From contig DJYX01000076.1 in assembly GCA_002450295.1 (NCBI GenBank), forward strand, positions 5,594-13,304: DNA of 7,711 nucleotides. Reading direction: 5' to 3'. Both the position numbers and the translations under genes were made by a program. The notes beneath the pieces were generated by a model. It was not told where the DNA came from, searched no databases, and was given only the letters and a program-made list of their open reading frames with translations. Within the stretch, counting starts at the first letter, position 1. Every line of letters begins with the position of its first letter. Below, one piece after another: positions 7,067-7,711 of this stretch. This DNA is from Deltaproteobacteria bacterium UBA6967 (GTDB lineage: Bacteria > SAR324 > NAC60-12).

Positions 7067-7663
7067 TTAGGTTAGACTACGAATCAAATCAATAGCCCAT
7101 TCTTCTTCCTGATAAGCAGAAGAATCTGCAGCCACACCACCTTGTGAAATCAGAATTTCAGGGGCTTGGTCCAATGGCGGCTGTGTGGGCTTAGTACGCT
7201 TCGCGGCTGTACGAGGAACTATCATCCGGACTTCTTCTTCGCGCAGCGTCTGGATCATCTCACGCATCTTATAGCTGCGCATCAATTGACCCAGTATGCG
7301 TTTGGTGTAAAGATCCAGAAGATTAGGCCCCTCACGATGGAAAAGAGCAAACCATTGTAACGGTTCTTGTGTATGGATCATCGCTGTACCATTGAAAAGC
7401 GGAAGAAAGGTCGCTGGCACCTCATCATTCCAAGCAATCAATGTACAGTCGCCAAAAGCCTGTTCCGGCGTTGCATGGTCATCTAAAAGCGTTTGAAGCA
7501 ACTGCGGCGCAATATTGGGATAGGGCGTCAACAGGTTTCGCAGATGATCTCGGCGATTTCCTTGTTGCCAGGCTTCTACGCAATGCGCCTCACACTCTCC
7601 CTCAACATGGCAGATTGGACAAACGAGATCTATTCGACTGGTGATCTGACGTTGATTGATCAT
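7067..7663 (-). CDS. Uncharacterised 198-residue protein with N-terminal cysteine cluster
   Basis: I do not recognise this protein. Near the N-terminus Cys15, Cys18, Cys24 and Cys28 form a CPxC-x5-C-x3-C cluster (with His19 and His27 beside it), which could bind zinc or, less likely, an iron-sulfur cluster. The middle (about 38-135) is a mixed helical and hydrophobic globular region. A charged helix (about 130-146, MREMIQTLREEEVR) is followed by a basic, proline-rich linker (150-166) and an acidic C-terminus. There is no signal peptide or membrane segment, so it is probably cytosolic. The start is ATG 7663, overlapping by ATGA the stop of an upstream gene. No good ribosome site is present, so translation is likely coupled to that gene and the two should be in one operon. 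The frame is also open upstream of this ATG to the window edge, so an earlier start cannot be fully excluded. Confidence 0.7.
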   Translation of the reverse strand: MINQRQITSRIDLVCPICHVEGECEAHCVEAWQQGNRRDHLRNLLTPYPNIAPQLLQTLLDDHATPEQAFGDCTLIAWNDEVPATFLPLFNGTAMIHTQEPLQWFALFHREGPNLLDLYTKRILGQLMRSYKMREMIQTLREEEVRMIVPRTAAKRTKPTQPPLDQAPEILISQGGVAADSSAYQEEEWAIDLIRSLT

Positions 7664-7711
7664 TTTGACAGTGGTTCTGCTTCCAGCAGGTAGGTTTTGG
7701 CTCCAGTGATC
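7660..7711 (-). CDS. C-terminal end of an upstream minus-strand gene (partial)
   Basis: On the minus strand, one frame reads from the window edge as ITGAKTYLLEAEPLSK and stops at TGA (7662-7660). This stop overlaps the ATG of the cysteine-cluster gene by the classic ATGA arrangement. The short peptide looks like ordinary coding sequence, but sixteen residues are too few to identify a family. The alternative is that this is the upstream part of the 198-residue gene's own open frame; the ATGA overlap makes a separate gene more likely. Confidence 0.5.
   Translation of the reverse strand, partial: ITGAKTYLLEAEPLSK

Noticed and set aside
1..7711. CRISPR array, tRNA, insertion sequence, toxin-antitoxin or phage defence genes
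   Set aside because: No spaced direct repeats, tRNA-like folds, transposase motifs or small paired toxin genes were seen on either strand.

Overview
This window is ordinary bacterial chromosome: densely packed genes, mostly on the minus strand, with moderate GC by eye and short intergenic gaps. A bifunctional class A penicillin-binding protein and a small protein with a Sec-type signal peptide suggest a peptidoglycan-containing, probably Gram-negative bacterium. I cannot name the lineage from this sequence alone. I see no rRNA, tRNA, CRISPR array, transposase, phage gene or integration site.

Layout from left to right. Positions 1-3336 (minus) hold most of a very large class A penicillin-binding protein whose C-terminus runs off the left edge; it must start at a non-ATG codon, most likely TTG at 3336. 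Nine bases upstream of that TTG ends a complete pterin-4a-carbinolamine dehydratase (phhB, 3346-3693, minus), and the two probably share a transcript. A 120-bp divergent spacer (3694-3813) separates this pair from an alpha/beta hydrolase on the plus strand (3814-4671). The hydrolase ends tail to tail with a long, three-domain Xaa-Pro aminopeptidase of family M24 (4668-6470, minus), and the two stop codons overlap. A 77-bp gap with a perfect hairpin follows, then a small secreted Arg/Tyr/Pro-rich protein (6548-6976, minus), an unrecognised 198-residue protein with an N-terminal cysteine cluster (7067-7663, minus), and the last 16 codons of a further minus-strand gene (7660-7711), which overlaps the start of the 198-residue gene by ATGA.

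The genes do not form one obvious pathway. Peptidoglycan synthesis, pterin recycling, ester or amide hydrolysis and peptide trimming are all housekeeping-type roles. I found no convincing new defence or mobile system. The items most worth a second look are the roughly 240-residue insertion inside the transpeptidase domain, two perfect inverted repeats (one inside the penicillin-binding protein's membrane-anchor codons, one between genes and oriented against the flanking genes), and the two unrecognised minus-strand proteins.
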